Of a stretch of 64,000 nt of DNA, positions 17,162 to 25,551 are shown one piece after another. The position numbers and the translations under genes are program-made. Positions within the stretch are counted from its first letter, which is position 1. Each line of letters begins with the position of its first letter. Where the stretch lies: positions 5,009 to 69,008 of the forward strand of contig JAZKDE010000016.1 in NCBI GenBank assembly GCA_040387735.1, written 5' to 3'. Under the pieces are notes generated by a model that saw only the letters and a program-made list of their open reading frames with translations, was not told where the DNA came from and ran no database searches. The DNA comes from Arcicella sp040387735 (GTDB lineage Bacteria; Bacteroidota; Bacteroidia; Cytophagales; Spirosomataceae).

Positions 17162-18316
17162 TCAATCATTCAAAATATTAACAAATGTCTGAAAAGCTTT
17201 TTCTTGATTGTGTCTTGTTAAGACTTTTTTTCTTCCCGCAGCTCCCATTTGTTTATTAAGTATCGTATCCTCTTTTAATTCTACTATTTTTTCAGCAGTT
17301 TTATCAATGTCTAAATAGTCAATTATTACGCCGCAATCTTGCTCCACAAAATCTTTTGCTCCTCCCGCTTTATCAAAACAAAGAATTGGTTTTGATAACA
17401 TCGCCGCTTCCAAAACCACCAAAGGGTATGGGTCTTCCCGAGATGACACAAAAAATACATCAAAACTCGACATATAGTCTAATGGGTTGTTTACAGAAGT
17501 TTGAAAAACAACATTTTGCAAGCCCAAACGATTTTTATCCAATTGAAATAATTTATAATCCGTTTCAGTATTTTGTCCGCCCAACCACAAAAAGAAAATA
17601 TCATTGCGACTCTTCAATTTTCTGGCAACTTGCAGGAATACATCTACGCCCTTACGTAAATCCACCGTTCCAATACCGCCAACCAGAAAAGCGTTTTCGG
17701 GAATATTATATTGATTTCTAAGAGCTTTTATTTTATTAATATCAGCATCAAAACTAAGTGCTGATTCTGGCAATAAAGACGGTAAAACTTTTATATCAGT
17801 TGATTTAACGGAATGATTTTCAATCAAATTCTGCTTTACCGACTCTCCGCAAGCAATAAATGAATGGCTCAACGACAACACATTTTGAAAGAATTCAGGA
17901 CGAGTATATTGTTGAATTCCCATTTCCAATTCGTGAACGTAGGTAATTATTGGGCAATTCAATTGAGCTAAAGCTGGCAAAATATCTCCATTCGCAATCG
18001 TGTTTGAAACTATCAAGTCAAAATTTTGCTCTCGAAGTACATTGAGAAGTTTATTTTGATTATTTCTATTTGCCGAAGCCTTCCGATATATTTTTTTCAG
18101 AATAGATTCACCTCCATCATTAGTTTCCCAAAAATAAGTATCGGCGATATCTTTAAAATCCTGCTCTATGATACCTCCATTTTTCAGTAAAATAGAAAAC
18201 TTAAAATCTTTAGTATTTTTTAATAACCTCAAAAAACGAAGTAATAAAATTTGGGCTCCCGCCCTATTAGCATCATGACTTACGAAAAGTATATTTTTCA
18301 TCTCTAAATTTAACAT
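17162..18316 (-). CDS. Glycosyltransferase family 4 enzyme
   Basis: 384 residues if started at 18316; a second ATG at 18301 gives M-K-N-I-L-F-V-S-H-D and is equally credible. The N-terminal segment D-A-N-R-A-G-A-Q-I-L-L-L is the family's G-A-x-x-x-x-L loop. The C-terminal half contains G-G-I-G-T-V-D-L-R-K-G near residue 217 and an E-x7-E variant, S-S-R-E-D-P-Y-P-L-V-V-L-E-A. This is a retaining GT-B enzyme. It is the second gene of the transferase operon, with gaps of about 55 bp on each side. It may add an internal sugar to a surface polysaccharide. Confidence 0.87.
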   Translation of the reverse strand: MLNLEMKNILFVSHDANRAGAQILLLRFLRLLKNTKDFKFSILLKNGGIIEQDFKDIADTYFWETNDGGESILKKIYRKASANRNNQNKLLNVLREQNFDLIVSNTIANGDILPALAQLNCPIITYVHELEMGIQQYTRPEFFQNVLSLSHSFIACGESVKQNLIENHSVKSTDIKVLPSLLPESALSFDADINKIKALRNQYNIPENAFLVGGIGTVDLRKGVDVFLQVARKLKSRNDIFFLWLGGQNTETDYKLFQLDKNRLGLQNVVFQTSVNNPLDYMSSFDVFFVSSREDPYPLVVLEAAMLSKPILCFDKAGGAKDFVEQDCGVIIDYLDIDKTAEKIVELKEDTILNKQMGAAGRKKVLTRHNQEKAFQTFVNILND

Positions 18317-18371
18317 CAGAAAAAGGGATAACCACTACCGTAAAATAAAAAAATTGAAGTATCTGGTGTGT

Positions 18372-19199
18372 TTATTGTAAAATCATCGCCAAACGGTCAA
18401 TCTCTGTTTGGTATTTACGCACTGTTTTTTCCAAAATTTCCGAATATTGATACGCAAAGTATTGGTCTAAATTTGCAAACATTTCCATTCTATTTTTCAA
18501 AAAGAATAGATTTTGGGGCGTGTGAATATTGGTCATTCCTCCTCGGTGTTTTCGATAACCGCCCATGGTTTCGGGTAAATATTTAATTTTCCCATGACGA
18601 GCTACTTCAATAAAAATCCCTAAATCTCCACTGGCAGACTTCCACCACCAATCGGGCATTCCAGTTTTAAAAACGTTTCTAAATACAGTACTGGCCGTTC
18701 CCACAAACCAAGAGTTATCCATCAATAAATCTTCAATAGAAGACATATCTCTTTGATTTTCAGGATTGAACGAATGCTTGGGGGAATTATCTTCATAAAC
18801 CACCTCTAATTGATGGTGACACAGTGCATATATAGGATTATTATTTAAGAAATCAACTTGCCTCTGCAACTTCAAAGGGTCAGTCCAATAGTCATCCCCT
18901 TCGCAAAGAGCTATATATTCTCCCCGACATTCGCTAAAAAGAAACGCCACATTGTTTTTCCCTCCCAGTTCACGGGGTTCCGTCGGACCTAAATTTTTAG
19001 GATGTAAAAAAGCTCTTATTTTTTCTGGAAAACGCAATGCGAAATCCTTAATAATCAATTGATTATCATCCGTCGAAGCATCGTCACCAATCACAATCTC
19101 GAAGTCAAACGAAGTCTGTTGCATCAATACTCCTTCCAACATTTGGACGATAAATTTACTATGATTAAAAGTGGGAATAAGGACGCTTAGTTTGGGCAT
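18372..19199 (-). CDS. Glycosyltransferase family 2 enzyme
   Basis: 275 residues, GT-A fold, first gene of the operon. The N-terminus M-P-K-L-S-V-L-I-P-T-F-N-H is standard. The E-I-V-I-G-D-D-A-S-T-D strand near residue 35 and E-G-D-D-Y-W near 100 carry the nucleotide and metal aspartates. The C-terminal K-Y-L-P-E-T-M-G-G-Y-R-K-H-R-G-G-M is a conserved acceptor-loop motif of this subfamily. It starts 179 bp from the divergent sucC gene, so the operon promoter must lie in that gap, although no clear -7 box was found. Membrane segments are absent. Confidence 0.88.
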   Translation of the reverse strand: MPKLSVLIPTFNHSKFIVQMLEGVLMQQTSFDFEIVIGDDASTDDNQLIIKDFALRFPEKIRAFLHPKNLGPTEPRELGGKNNVAFLFSECRGEYIALCEGDDYWTDPLKLQRQVDFLNNNPIYALCHHQLEVVYEDNSPKHSFNPENQRDMSSIEDLLMDNSWFVGTASTVFRNVFKTGMPDWWWKSASGDLGIFIEVARHGKIKYLPETMGGYRKHRGGMTNIHTPQNLFFLKNRMEMFANLDQYFAYQYSEILEKTVRKYQTEIDRLAMILQ

Positions 19200-19378
19200 T
19201 TAGGTAGTTAAATAATGGTAAAATTGACGTTTTGTTTCGACGTGATCCAGGAATCAATTCCTCAAAATTACAAATTAGAAAGAGGAAATATAAATATTTA
19301 CCAAAGAAAAACGCTTAATTAAATAGTTTGTCAGTAATTTAGCAAACGAATTTATTTCGCATAAAAAAACTGTATCAA

Positions 19379-20575
19379 ATGAATATTCACGAGTATCAAG
19401 CAAAAGACATTTTGAAAAGCTATGGTGTCCGAATACAAGAGGGCATTGTGGTAGATACGCCAGCGTTGGCAGTTGAGGCTGCCCGTGAACTAACCGCCCG
19501 CACGGGTACGGGGTGGCACGTAATTAAGGCACAGATTCATGCTGGAGGGCGTGGAAAAGGTGGTGGCGTTAAATTGGCTAAGAGTTTAGATGAAGTTCGT
19601 CAGAAATCTGAAGAAATCTTAGGAATGCAATTGATTACGCATCAGACTGGTCCTGAAGGTAAGAAAGTAAGCAAAGTCTTGATTGCTGAAGACGTATATT
19701 ATCCTGGTCCTTCGGAAGTTAAGGAATATTACGTTTCAATTTTGTTAGATCGTGGTAGAGGTTGTAATGTCATCATGGCTTCAACGGAAGGCGGAATGGA
19801 CATTGAGGAAGTAGCAGAACATTCTCCTGAGAAAATCATCAAGGAATGGATTGACCCAAGTGTTGGTTTACAACAATTTCAAGCTCGTAAAGTAGCATTT
19901 GCTTTAGGCTTGTCGGGAGATGCGTTCAAAGAAATGGTGAAATTCATCAATGCTTTGTACAAAGCTTACGTTGAAACAGACTCATCAATGTTCGAAATCA
20001 ACCCTGTGTTGAAAACTTCTGATAACAAAATTTTAGCAGTTGATGCAAAGGTAAATTTAGATGATAATGCTCTTTATCGTCATCCAGATTTCATTCCATT
20101 GCGTGATGTTACTGAAGAAGATCCATTAGAAGTTGAAGCATCGGCAAACGATTTGAACTACGTAAAACTTGACGGAAACGTGGGTTGTATGGTGAACGGT
20201 GCAGGTTTGGCCATGGCAACAATGGACATTATCAAACTTTCAGGTGGTGATCCCGCTAACTTCTTAGATGTTGGGGGAGGAGCTAATGCGAAAACGGTTG
20301 AAGCTGGTTTCCGTATTATTTTGAAAGATCCAAATGTAAAAGCAATTTTGATTAATATCTTCGGAGGTATTGTTCGTTGCGACCGTGTTGCTACGGGTGT
20401 GGTTGAAGCTTACAAAGCTATCGGCAATATTCCAGTACCAATCATTGTTCGTTTACAAGGAACTAACGCTGCTGAAGGAGCAAAAATTATTGACGAATCT
20501 GGCTTGAAAGTATTCTCGGCTGTATTGTTGAAAGACGCTGCTACGAAAGTAGAAGAAGTTTTGAAAGCATTGTAG
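19379..20575 (+). CDS. sucC: Succinate-CoA ligase (ADP-forming) subunit beta
   Basis: 398 residues, full length for SucC. It begins M-N-I-H-E-Y-Q-A-K, the expected start. The ATP-grasp domain has K-A-Q-I-H-A-G-G-R-G-K-G-G-G-V near residue 52, and the C-terminal ligase-CoA domain has N-I-F-G-G-I-V-R-C-D near 322. It forms a heterodimer with SucD and makes ATP or GTP from succinyl-CoA in the TCA cycle. The alpha-subunit gene is not adjacent, which is common in Bacteroidota. It is a single-gene unit with a strong terminator downstream. Confidence 0.97.
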   Translation: MNIHEYQAKDILKSYGVRIQEGIVVDTPALAVEAARELTARTGTGWHVIKAQIHAGGRGKGGGVKLAKSLDEVRQKSEEILGMQLITHQTGPEGKKVSKVLIAEDVYYPGPSEVKEYYVSILLDRGRGCNVIMASTEGGMDIEEVAEHSPEKIIKEWIDPSVGLQQFQARKVAFALGLSGDAFKEMVKFINALYKAYVETDSSMFEINPVLKTSDNKILAVDAKVNLDDNALYRHPDFIPLRDVTEEDPLEVEASANDLNYVKLDGNVGCMVNGAGLAMATMDIIKLSGGDPANFLDVGGGANAKTVEAGFRIILKDPNVKAILINIFGGIVRCDRVATGVVEAYKAIGNIPVPIIVRLQGTNAAEGAKIIDESGLKVFSAVLLKDAATKVEEVLKAL

Positions 20576-20647
20576 TTTTATAATAGAGTTTAGTTGATAG
20601 ATTTTAGTGTATAAATTATTCACAACTATTCGCTAAATCTAACGCAA

Positions 20648-20686
20648 ATAAAAAAGGAGTAGAATTTAATTCTGCTCCTTTTTTAT
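20648..20686. terminator. Terminator downstream of sucC
   Basis: The inverted repeat is ATAAAAAAGGAGTAGAATT against its complement with one G-U pair, closing on a short loop and followed by a T-run. It can work in both directions and also faces the convergent M48 gene. Confidence 0.85.
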
Positions 20687-20739
20687 TGCATTCTGTCAAA
20701 TAGAATAACGTTTTTTTTCTAATATTTAAACTCTATTCT

Positions 20740-21591
20740 CTAATATCTGCCATTCGATCCACTTTTCTTCGAAGCATTATAATATTGTAAAGCCTCACCC
20801 ATACGACTTTTAATATCGGCAATTCGAGTAGCATCAGAAGGGTGAGTTGACAACCAAACTGGTGTTTTTGCTCCGCCAGAATTAGCAGCCATACGCCCCC
20901 AAAAAGTAACTGCTTCCATCGGGTCATATCCTGCCATTGACATAAAAATCAAACCCAAATGGTCAGCTTCAGACTCTTGATAACGTCCGTGAGCCATCAT
21001 TCCAAGCTGAGCTCCAACGGGTGCTGCCACTCCGTAAACGGTATTCCAAAGATTTTGAGTAGCCGCAGGTTTGTCTTTCATTGCAATTCCCAAACCAATT
21101 TGTCCAGCTACTAAAAGCCCCTGAGCTAACAATCCTTCACTCATTCGTTCGGCACCGTGTTTTGCAATAGCGTGCGATACTTCATGCCCCATTACTACGG
21201 CAAGTCCCGTTTCACTTTGCGTAATTGGCAAAATACCCGTGTAAACTACCATTTTTCCACCAGGCATACACCAAGCATTTACTTGGCTACTTTGCACCAA
21301 TTCGGTTTGCCATTGATAGCCCTTCAAATAATCGGGATTACCTGTTTCTGTAAAATATGATTGAGCTGCTTTCGCAATTCTATCCCCTACTCGCTTCACC
21401 ATGGCAGCTTGTTGAGAATTGGCAGGAACAACTTTACTGGTATCCAAGAACTGTTTATAACTTGTAAAAGCCATTGCATTCATTTCGTCATCGGATACCA
21501 ATAATAGTTGACTACGACCCGACAAAGGCACTTTTGTACAAGCCCAAAAGGCAGCAAGGAGGAACGCTCCGTAAAAAAAGATTCTCTTCAT
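20740..21591 (-). CDS. M48-family zinc metallopeptidase lipoprotein (Ste24/Oma1/LoiP-like)
   Basis: 283 residues. The signal peptide ends in the lipobox A-F-W-A-C (Cys17). The zinc motif is H-E-V-S-H near residue 145 and the third ligand lies in E-S-E-A-D-H-L-G near 205. It belongs to the short M48C group that has no transmembrane helices and works in the periplasm on outer-membrane or misfolded proteins. A C-terminal H-P-S-D-A-T-R-I-A-D-I segment is typical. It is convergent with sucC and not in an operon. Confidence 0.92.
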   Translation of the reverse strand: MKRIFFYGAFLLAAFWACTKVPLSGRSQLLLVSDDEMNAMAFTSYKQFLDTSKVVPANSQQAAMVKRVGDRIAKAAQSYFTETGNPDYLKGYQWQTELVQSSQVNAWCMPGGKMVVYTGILPITQSETGLAVVMGHEVSHAIAKHGAERMSEGLLAQGLLVAGQIGLGIAMKDKPAATQNLWNTVYGVAAPVGAQLGMMAHGRYQESEADHLGLIFMSMAGYDPMEAVTFWGRMAANSGGAKTPVWLSTHPSDATRIADIKSRMGEALQYYNASKKSGSNGRY

Positions 21592-21736
21592 TTTAATATT
21601 TAGTTTATGGTACTTAATGAGCTATTCACATTTGGTATTTAGCCGTTAAGCAGTATTTGTAATGGCAAAAAGCAAATTGACTACACATTCAGACGCAAAA
21701 ATTACAAAAAGGTTCTACATTATTGCAATTTCGAGC

Positions 21737-21744
21737 TAATTTTG
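21737..21744 (+). promoter_or_regulatory. Probable -7 element for the FAH-family gene
   Basis: TAATTTTG matches TAnnTTTG. Transcription would start near 21750, which rules out the TTG at 21746 as a start codon and supports the ATG at 21767. Confidence 0.4.
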
Positions 21745-21766
21745 TTTGAATATAAAACGAACAAAT

Positions 21767-22378
21767 ATGAAAATCTTGTGCATTGGGCGAAATTATGCCG
21801 AACATATCGCCGAATTAAATAATGAACGTCCTTCAGAACCCGTTATTTTCTTGAAGCCTGATACCGCTATTTTAAAAGACAATGAACCTTTTTATCACCC
21901 AGATTTCTCCAACGATGTTCACCACGAGGTAGAACTTGTGCTAAAAATCAATAAAGTTGGTAAAAATATTGAAGCGAAATTTGCTCATAAATATTACGAT
22001 GAAATTGGTATTGGTATTGATTTTACCGCCAGAGATTTACAGGCAAAATTGAAAGAAAAAGGTTTGCCTTGGGAAAAAGCAAAAGCATTTAACGGCTCCG
22101 CTCCTATTTCAAACTTTATCTCGAAAAGTCAATTCGCTGATTTAAAGAACGTAAATTTTCATTTAGAAATTAATGGAGAGGTTCGTCAAAAGGGAAATAC
22201 CAAAATGATGTTGTGGCATTTTGACGAAATTATCGCTGAAATATCAAAATATTTTACTTTAAAAACGGGAGATTTAGTTTTTACTGGAACACCAGCGGGT
22301 GTTGGTAAAGTTAATATAGGTGATAAATTAACCGCATTTATAGAAGGCCAAGAAATGCTTGCATTTGAAATAAAGTAA
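21767..22378 (+). CDS. Fumarylacetoacetate hydrolase (FAH) family protein
   Basis: 203 residues, the short FAHD1 type. It starts M-K-I-L-C-I-G-R-N-Y-A-E-H and contains P-V-I-F-L-K-P-D-T near residue 28 and the metal-binding H-H-E-V-E-L near 58. The later G-I-D-F-T-A-R-D segment and F-T-G-T-P-A-G-V-G near 185 complete the fold. Members act as acylpyruvate hydrolases, oxaloacetate decarboxylases or isomerases in catabolism; the exact substrate is not evident. The ATG at 21767 is preferred to a TTG at 21746 that adds seven residues and would lie at the predicted transcription start. Confidence 0.88.
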   Translation: MKILCIGRNYAEHIAELNNERPSEPVIFLKPDTAILKDNEPFYHPDFSNDVHHEVELVLKINKVGKNIEAKFAHKYYDEIGIGIDFTARDLQAKLKEKGLPWEKAKAFNGSAPISNFISKSQFADLKNVNFHLEINGEVRQKGNTKMMLWHFDEIIAEISKYFTLKTGDLVFTGTPAGVGKVNIGDKLTAFIEGQEMLAFEIK

Positions 22379-22389
22379 TAAGACTATTA

Positions 22390-22426
22390 AGATTGGAATT
22401 GCTTACGGTATAATCAATTCCAATCT
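22390..22426. terminator. Hairpin between convergent FAH and glycosyltransferase genes
   Basis: 12-bp perfect arms (22390-22401 and 22415-22426) around a 13-nt loop, in the 56-bp gap between convergent stops. There is no T-run, so termination strength is uncertain. Confidence 0.5.
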
Positions 22427-22434
22427 GCTTACAA

Positions 22435-23157
22435 CTATTGACCAAGTCCATATTTTACAATACAATATAAAGCTCTAAAGCCGTCCTTCCAATTAATCTT
22501 TTTTCCTTCTTCGTAAGTACGTCCGTAATAAGAAATACCCACTTCATAAATTCGTATCTTCTTTATTTTCGATATTTTAGCCGTAACTTCTGGCTCAAAA
22601 CCAAATCGTCTTTCCTTCAATTCAATGGCTTGAATAATATCAGTTCTAAACAATTTATAACACGTTTCCATATCGGTAAGATTAAGATTAGAAAACATAT
22701 TTGACAAGAACGTCAACAATTTATTTCCGATGGTATGCCAAAAAAACAAGATTCGGTGAGCATTTCCCCCAATAAATCTTGAGCCATAAACTACATCAGC
22801 AAATCCATCCAAAACGGGTTTAAGCAATAAATTGAATTCTTGCGGGTCATATTCCAGGTCGGCATCTTGTACAATTAAATACTGTCCAGTAGCTTGCTTA
22901 ATACCCGTATGCAAAGCCGCTCCTTTTCCTTTATTTACTTCGTGCTTATAATATTTTACGTCAATGGCGGGGTTCATTTCCATAAAACGCTGTATTTCAG
23001 ATTCGGTATTATCTTTTGATGAATCATTCACCACAATCAATTCTTTCTGAATATTATTTAACAATTGAACTTCTGATAATTTGCTCAATACATCTGTAAT
23101 CGTTTTTTCTTCGTTGTATGCGGGAATGATGATGGAAAGTTTCTGAAATACGGTCAT
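22435..23157 (-). CDS. Polyprenol-phosphate glycosyltransferase, GT2 (DPM1-like)
   Basis: 240 residues. It starts with L-S-I-I-I-P-A-Y-N-E-E-K-T-I and has V-N-D-S-S-K-D-N-T near residue 42, Q-D-A-D-L-E-Y-D-P near 96 as the D-x-D region, and V-Y-G-S-R-F near 122. These are the marks of dolichol/undecaprenyl-phosphate mannosyl or glucosyl transferases. No transmembrane helices follow the catalytic domain, so it is the soluble DPM1 type. Its ATG overlaps the stop of the upstream membrane GT gene (ATGA), so the two are translationally coupled. The pair may make a lipid-linked sugar and then transfer it in the periplasm. Confidence 0.9.
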   Translation of the reverse strand: MTVFQKLSIIIPAYNEEKTITDVLSKLSEVQLLNNIQKELIVVNDSSKDNTESEIQRFMEMNPAIDVKYYKHEVNKGKGAALHTGIKQATGQYLIVQDADLEYDPQEFNLLLKPVLDGFADVVYGSRFIGGNAHRILFFWHTIGNKLLTFLSNMFSNLNLTDMETCYKLFRTDIIQAIELKERRFGFEPEVTAKISKIKKIRIYEVGISYYGRTYEEGKKINWKDGFRALYCIVKYGLGQ

Positions 23158-25157
23158 TTGTTAGATTTTAGATTATTTGACACAAAAATAATTAGATTCC
23201 CTGCATTATTTGGTATTCTATGGTATTTATCGTGCTGATTTAATGTTAGAAAATCATAAGGTGGGTATGGCGTGAAATAAATTACGCAATCTGGCTTAGG
23301 CGAATCAACCTGATATTTCTTAGATTCGTTAGTAACTTGAACGGGAATAAACGTTTTTTTGCCTCGCAATTCGTACATAATCGGGTACAAAGCATCGTTT
23401 CCATAAGGGTCATCGGTCTTAATTCCAATTGTTTTATAGGGACTTTCTTCCAAAAACTGAATAAAACTGTTTATCTTTTTTGAATATTCTGTCTCAAAAG
23501 TATAATAATGAGTATTGCGAGGATGCGTAAAATAAATTTCAGAAGTTAACGGTGGAAATTTAATTAAAGGTCTGCCAAAAGTAAAAACTGCGTAAGAAAT
23601 ACCCGAAATAGACAGCAAAATAAAAGCTATATATTTAAACTTGAATTGGTTTAAATAAATGGCAATTAAAGGAGCGGACAACAAGAAAATGGGCAAATGC
23701 AAACGAATATGCCAGATTTGAAATTTCACTACGTAGCAAAACACCAGAAAACTCAATCCAATAATCGCCAGAAGAATTCTTGACATGGCATTTCCTTTTC
23801 TGATAGTATAAATACTGGTCATTATAATCAAAATCAGGTGCAAGAAACAAGAAACGGTGTCTTCAGTACTGGCCAAAAGTGGCAAATCAAAGTGTGTAAA
23901 ACTGGTTGCAGGATTATTCAGTGGTTGATTCAGAATATGCTCGTGAAACCATAATAACGACATTTCGGTAACTTTATGGAGTCCAGGCAAACCAAAATGT
24001 AAGCCAACATTACGACTAATCACCGACACCATATCGGCAAGAGAATGACTTTGGTTATTATAATGATAGTACAAATCTTTTGAAACGCCTAAAGGACTGC
24101 CTATATATTCATAATTTCTGGCGTAGAAAGTTAGAATATTTCCTAAAAAAAACGCTACTAAAATAAGTATTTGAAAAACTAATTTTGAAAATAAGAACCG
24201 TTTTTGATACACTTCAACCAGCCTGTTTAAACCCCACCAAATACAAATTGGCATTAAGAAAATATAAGCCGTTCCTTTCGTTAAAATAGCTTGTCCAATG
24301 GCTAAACCTGCCCAAATAATAGTCGTTTTTCTGCCTTCTCGAATATCCAATAAAAAGTGGAGAAATGCCGCTGAAATGAAAAAAGCGTGAATTAAATCGT
24401 TCTGCGTAGTTCCGCTTTGTAGAATCAACATTGGAATTGTAGCCGTAACAAAAAAAGCAATTAATTGCGTTTTCTTATCGGAGGCAATCAAAGAGGCTAT
24501 TAACGAAGCAATTACGCAACTGCCCAAACCAAAAATCCATTGAACAAAAAAATCAAAATAATCGGCATTATCAATGATTCTGAATTGAAGAACCATGTAT
24601 TCAGCCAGCGGAGGTTGGTATAAATTTCTATCCGTTTGAGTGGCGTAATAAGAGATATTTTGATGCTGAATCCAAAATTCAATACGGGGCAAATGATAAC
24701 TAAGTGAATCGTAAGTAATTGGTGCATATAATAGTCCCACAAAAAATGTTAAGGTCAAAATCATTAATGAAGCGGACAATAACAGTTTATCTTGTTTCCA
24801 TAACGCAGTTATTTTTTTGGGTAAGTCTCTCAATACTTGAAAACTTTGCACAAAAAATACCGAACCCAGTAAAATCACCGCCCAAAATATACGTACAGTT
24901 GTAGCATTGAGAATATTAAAATAACTCAGAGCCTCAACCGAAACAAGCGATAATAATCCAAAAATCTGTAAGGTAATAATAAAGTTATATCGTACTGAAG
25001 TAGAAAAGACTTCAGTACGGCTAAGTACAAGAAAAATCGAGATTAGGGCTAATAAAATTAAAATCATACAGAATTTTAAGACTTTTAAATTAGTTTTGTT
25101 ATACCATTTTACCAAAGTTAGAAAATTAATCGAAGAATTGGTTAGTTTGGAGTTCAC
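23154..25157 (-). CDS. Multi-spanning membrane glycosyltransferase (GT39/ArnT-like, GT-C fold)
   Basis: 667 residues with about 11-13 predicted membrane helices. Near residue 150 the loop T-Y-D-S-L-S-Y-H-L-P-R contains the GT-C aspartate expected for PMT/ArnT-type enzymes, and Y-Q-P-P-L-A-E-Y at about 185 is another conserved loop. A periplasmic domain of about 130 residues closes the protein. Such enzymes take sugars from polyprenyl phosphates, and a DPM1-like gene overlaps by 4 bp to make that donor. The acceptor (protein, lipid or polysaccharide) is unknown. It starts a two-gene operon. Confidence 0.78.
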   Translation of the reverse strand: MNSKLTNSSINFLTLVKWYNKTNLKVLKFCMILILLALISIFLVLSRTEVFSTSVRYNFIITLQIFGLLSLVSVEALSYFNILNATTVRIFWAVILLGSVFFVQSFQVLRDLPKKITALWKQDKLLLSASLMILTLTFFVGLLYAPITYDSLSYHLPRIEFWIQHQNISYYATQTDRNLYQPPLAEYMVLQFRIIDNADYFDFFVQWIFGLGSCVIASLIASLIASDKKTQLIAFFVTATIPMLILQSGTTQNDLIHAFFISAAFLHFLLDIREGRKTTIIWAGLAIGQAILTKGTAYIFLMPICIWWGLNRLVEVYQKRFLFSKLVFQILILVAFFLGNILTFYARNYEYIGSPLGVSKDLYYHYNNQSHSLADMVSVISRNVGLHFGLPGLHKVTEMSLLWFHEHILNQPLNNPATSFTHFDLPLLASTEDTVSCFLHLILIIMTSIYTIRKGNAMSRILLAIIGLSFLVFCYVVKFQIWHIRLHLPIFLLSAPLIAIYLNQFKFKYIAFILLSISGISYAVFTFGRPLIKFPPLTSEIYFTHPRNTHYYTFETEYSKKINSFIQFLEESPYKTIGIKTDDPYGNDALYPIMYELRGKKTFIPVQVTNESKKYQVDSPKPDCVIYFTPYPPYDFLTLNQHDKYHRIPNNAGNLIIFVSNNLKSNK

Positions 25158-25288
25158 TCATCTATCAGAATTGAAGAATAAATAAGATTATATGAAATTT
25201 ATAAACCTCATTGTTACACTTAAAATATGGTAAATTATGAGCTTCGTATATGCAGAATTTGAATTAATGAAAAAGACATTGCAATGAC

Positions 25289-25465
25289 GAAATCAAACGT
25301 ATTCCAGTAAACGCTCTTGTAAATTCATATATGCTTTGTATTGATGAGTCAACTCAAAAATAGTTGCAATTTCCGACTGTTGAAAAACGAAAAAAACTAA
25401 TAGTTAACGACACAATTCATGATTTTGACGAAGAAGATTTCATCCTCAAATACATCAGGAATTAA
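25289..25465 (+). pseudogene. Possible gene remnant with an in-frame stop
   Basis: In the 394-bp gap before the M23 gene, one frame reads E-I-K-R-I-P-V-N-A-L-V-N-S-Y, meets a single TAG, then continues open to V-N-D-T-I-H-D-F-D-E-E-D-F-I-L-K-Y-I-R-N and a TAA at 25463-25465. The acidic tail and lack of a start upstream suggest a decayed small gene. No family is recognised, and chance is possible. Confidence 0.3.
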
Positions 25466-25551
25466 TTTTAACCCAGACCACCTTTATTTCATCTAAATGA
25501 AATTGAAGGGCATCAGAAAATAAAAAAATAAAAACTACGGTTCCAAATACT

